Part shown: positions 62,261 to 64,000 of the stretch, piece by piece
How positions within the stretch are numbered: the first letter of the stretch is position 1
Layout: the number at the start of each line of letters is the position of its first letter
NCBI GenBank assembly: GCA_024235855.1
Contig: JACKLN010000006.1
Span: forward strand, 186,001 to 250,000
DNA from: Burkholderiaceae bacterium
Lineage (GTDB): Bacteria > Pseudomonadota > Gammaproteobacteria > Burkholderiales > Burkholderiaceae_C
Direction of reading: 5' to 3'
DNA length: 64,000 nucleotides
Position numbers and translations under genes: made by a program
Notes under the pieces: model-generated
The model's input: only the letters and a program-made list of their open reading frames with translations
What the model was told of the DNA's origin: nothing
The model's database searches: none

Positions 62261-63102
62261 CGGCCGTCGCGGGCTTCTGGCGGCGCGCGCTGCGCCACCG
62301 CAGCTTTGCCATCGGCGCGTTGCTGACCGGGCTGCTGGTCGCCGCGGCGCTGTTGTCGCTGGTGTGGGCGCCGTACCCGCCGGCGGAGATCGACATCCCG
62401 AACAAGCTGGCGCCGCCGTCGGCCCAGCACTGGCTGGGCACGGACAGCCTGGGCCGCGACATCGCGTCGCAGATCCTGGTCGGCAGCCAGAACAGCATCG
62501 TCGTGGGCGTGGTGGCGGTGGGCATCGGCCTGGGCTTCGGCGTCGCGCTCGGGCTGTGGGCCAGTGCGCGCCGCGGCTGGGTCGAAGAACTCGTGATGCG
62601 CTTCGCCGACTTCGCCTTCGCCTTCCCCGCGCTGCTGACGGCCATCATGCTCACGGCCATCTACGGGCCCGGGCTGCTGATGAGCATCGTCGCCATCGGG
62701 CTGTTCAACATCCCGGTGTTCGCGCGCCTGACGCGCGGCGCGGCCAATGCCGTGTGGACGCGCGAGTACGTGCTGGCCGCCCGCGCGGCCGGCAAGGGCA
62801 CGTTGCGCATCACGCTGGACCACGTGCTGCCCAACATCGCCAGCGTGCTGATCGTGCAGGCCACGATCTCGTTCGCCACCGCCATCCTGGCCGAGGCGGC
62901 GCTGAGCTATCTGGGCCTGGGCACGCAGCCACCGCAGCCCAGCTGGGGCCGCATGCTCAGCGAGGCGCAGACACAACTGTTCCAGGCGCCGATGCTGGCG
63001 GTGTGGCCCGGCCTGGCCATCATGCTCAGCGTGCTGGGGCTGAACCTGCTGGGCGACGGGCTGCGCGACCTGCTGGACCCGAGACTCGCACGCGCGCGCT
63101 GA
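62257..63102 (+). CDS. ABC transporter permease, DppC/OppC type
   Basis: 281 aa with six predicted spans. The family landmark HWLGTDSLGRDIASQILVGS (~50-70) is present, the EAA loop is YVLAARAAGKGTLRITLDHV, and AILAEAALSYLGLGTQPPQP precedes SWGRML. Forms a heterodimer with the preceding permease. It overlaps that gene by 4 bases. The next gene is on the opposite strand, so the operon ends here without ATPase genes. Confidence 0.92.
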   Translation: MTAVAGFWRRALRHRSFAIGALLTGLLVAAALLSLVWAPYPPAEIDIPNKLAPPSAQHWLGTDSLGRDIASQILVGSQNSIVVGVVAVGIGLGFGVALGLWASARRGWVEELVMRFADFAFAFPALLTAIMLTAIYGPGLLMSIVAIGLFNIPVFARLTRGAANAVWTREYVLAARAAGKGTLRITLDHVLPNIASVLIVQATISFATAILAEAALSYLGLGTQPPQPSWGRMLSEAQTQLFQAPMLAVWPGLAIMLSVLGLNLLGDGLRDLLDPRLARAR

Positions 63103-63129
63103 AGGCCCGGGGCGCGACCCTGGCGCCGC

Positions 63130-63360
63130 CTAGGCCAAGGGGGGCAGCAGGCCTTCGCGGCGCAAGGCGTCCACCAGGTCGACGGCGGCGTTCCACTGCT
63201 CTGGCGACCACATCTCGCCCACCGCCAGTGCATGCGCCACCAGGCCGCAAGGGTCGCCATGGGCGAAGTCGCGCAATGCATGCACCACGAGCCCTTCGCG
63301 CGTCACCACGGCCGGCGCCTTCAGGCGTCTCCGAGGTCGCGGGTGTCCAGACCTCACCAT
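63130..63360 (-). CDS. Hypothetical small protein
   Basis: 76 aa from MVRSGHPRPRRRLKAPAVVT, basic at the N-terminus, then GLVVHALRDFAHGDPCGLVA and MWSPEQWNAAVDLVDALRRE, ending GLLPPLA. The ATG at 63360 has GGGAGAG 4 bases upstream, which supports it as a real gene; a longer reading is possible but lacks this. No known family recognised. Convergent with the ABC permease operon. Confidence 0.6.
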   Translation of the reverse strand: MVRSGHPRPRRRLKAPAVVTREGLVVHALRDFAHGDPCGLVAHALAVGEMWSPEQWNAAVDLVDALRREGLLPPLA

Positions 63361-63479
63361 GTATCTCTCCCTGCATGCACACCGCTGCATTGGCGGCGTT
63401 TGGGTGGAGCATAGGTCAGACCCCAGGCCGCATCAATGGCCCGCGGCGGCGACTGCCCCGGTTGCTACAGTCCTCATCC

Positions 63480-64000
63480 ATGAATCGACTGAGCGAACTC
63501 CTCAGCCAGCACATCGGCATCGAACTCTGGGTCGCCTCGCTGGTGGCCATCGCGCTGATCACCGTGGTCGCCAACCAGGTGGCCCAGGTGCTGTTGCGCC
63601 ACGCGGCCAAGGTCACGCAGAAGACCAGCACGGTCTGGGACGACGCGCTCATCGCGTCGGCCAGCCGGCCGGTGCTGGCCGCCATGTGGATCATCGGCGC
63701 CGGCTTCATGGCGCGTGTCGTGCAGCGCCAGGTGGACACCGCCTTCATCGAGGAGGTGCTGGCGCTGCGCGACGTGGGCCTGGTGGCCTGCGTGGCCGGC
63801 TTCCTGGTGCGCTTTGCCGGCCGCGTGGGCGCCAACGTGGAGGCGCGACGGCAGGAGCGCGGCGAGGAGATCGACCACACCACGGTGGACGCCCTGGTCA
63901 AGCTGACACGGCTGGTGGTGATCGTGGTGGCGCTGCTGGTGGCGGCACAGACGCTGGGCTTCCAGATCGGCGGCCTGCTGGCCCTGGGCGGCGTCGGCGG
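63480..64000 (+). CDS. MscS-family mechanosensitive channel, 5' part
   Basis: The first ~173 residues of a small-conductance mechanosensitive channel-like protein, cut by the window edge. It shows membrane spans at ~15-35, ~65-80, ~97-112 and ~140-160, and the start of the pore helix in GFQIGGLLALGGVGG, typical of the Gly/Ala-packed TM3 of MscS. No Shine-Dalgarno; TACAGT ends 8 bases before the ATG. The soluble vestibule domain lies outside the window. Confidence 0.85.
   Translation, partial: MNRLSELLSQHIGIELWVASLVAIALITVVANQVAQVLLRHAAKVTQKTSTVWDDALIASASRPVLAAMWIIGAGFMARVVQRQVDTAFIEEVLALRDVGLVACVAGFLVRFAGRVGANVEARRQERGEEIDHTTVDALVKLTRLVVIVVALLVAAQTLGFQIGGLLALGGVG

Overview
The window is high-GC chromosomal DNA. 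Gene order and protein sequences point to a betaproteobacterium of the order Burkholderiales, probably from the Rubrivivax/Leptothrix/Ideonella neighbourhood. The evidence is a str operon running into S10, tRNA-Tyr-Gly-Thr-tuf-tRNA-Trp-secE-nusG-rplKAJL-rpoBC, a trpEGDC operon, and a fused indolepyruvate ferredoxin oxidoreductase. I cannot name the species. I see no insertion sequence, prophage, integron or CRISPR array, and no gap between genes exceeds 300 bases.

Region 1 (1-20640, almost all on the minus strand) is the transcription/translation core. It holds rpsL-rpsG-fusA-tuf-rpsJ-rplC (cut by the window edge) and, after a PIN-domain gene and a thioredoxin-like gene, the block four tRNAs-tuf-secE-nusG-rplK-rplA-rplJ-rplL-rpoB-rpoC. 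The two tuf copies are nearly identical. The intergenic segments rpsJ-rplC, rplA-rplJ and rplL-rpoB carry strong hairpins, as expected of leaders or attenuators. A good promoter precedes rpsL and a Rho-independent terminator follows rpoC.

Region 2 (20666-25452, minus) is trpE-G-D-C followed by an unusual ung. Ahead of trpE is a 26-codon leader ORF with three clustered Trp codons inside a hairpin, a probable trp attenuator.

Region 3 (25557-37250) is mixed housekeeping: a chalcone-isomerase-like exported protein, a DMT exporter, lplT divergent from alr-arfB-radA, an N-acyl amino acid synthase fused to PilZ, and a plus-strand run ilvE-CHCC zinc finger-purU-NTF2-like-YheT hydrolase-DUF2946.

Region 4 (37270-48732) covers electron transfer (cytochrome c, two YceI proteins, cytochrome b561), the 1189-aa indolepyruvate oxidoreductase with a divergent Lrp regulator, a membrane diguanylate cyclase, mltA, a tiny membrane protein, a GNAT enzyme, a cation/proton antiporter and apaG.

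Region 5 (48758-64000) is the more accessory part. It has rpe, a secreted Gly-rich coiled-coil repeat protein beside a large exported beta-repeat protein, an Lrp/saccharopine-dehydrogenase divergent pair, a hybrid histidine kinase, a glutathione peroxidase-aromatic aminotransferase pair, a LysR regulator, two similar small proteins, an SDR-ALDH operon divergent from a peptide-type ABC permease pair lacking its usual partners, a small hypothetical gene and the start of an MscS channel gene.

The items most worth following up are the trpL attenuator, the c-di-GMP-type PilZ fused to an N-acyl amino acid synthase, the Gly-rich/coiled-coil secreted protein, the Lgt-like/thioredoxin fusion, the two paralogue-like small proteins, and a recurring pattern of -10-like hexamers 6-9 bases before start codons that suggests leaderless transcripts.
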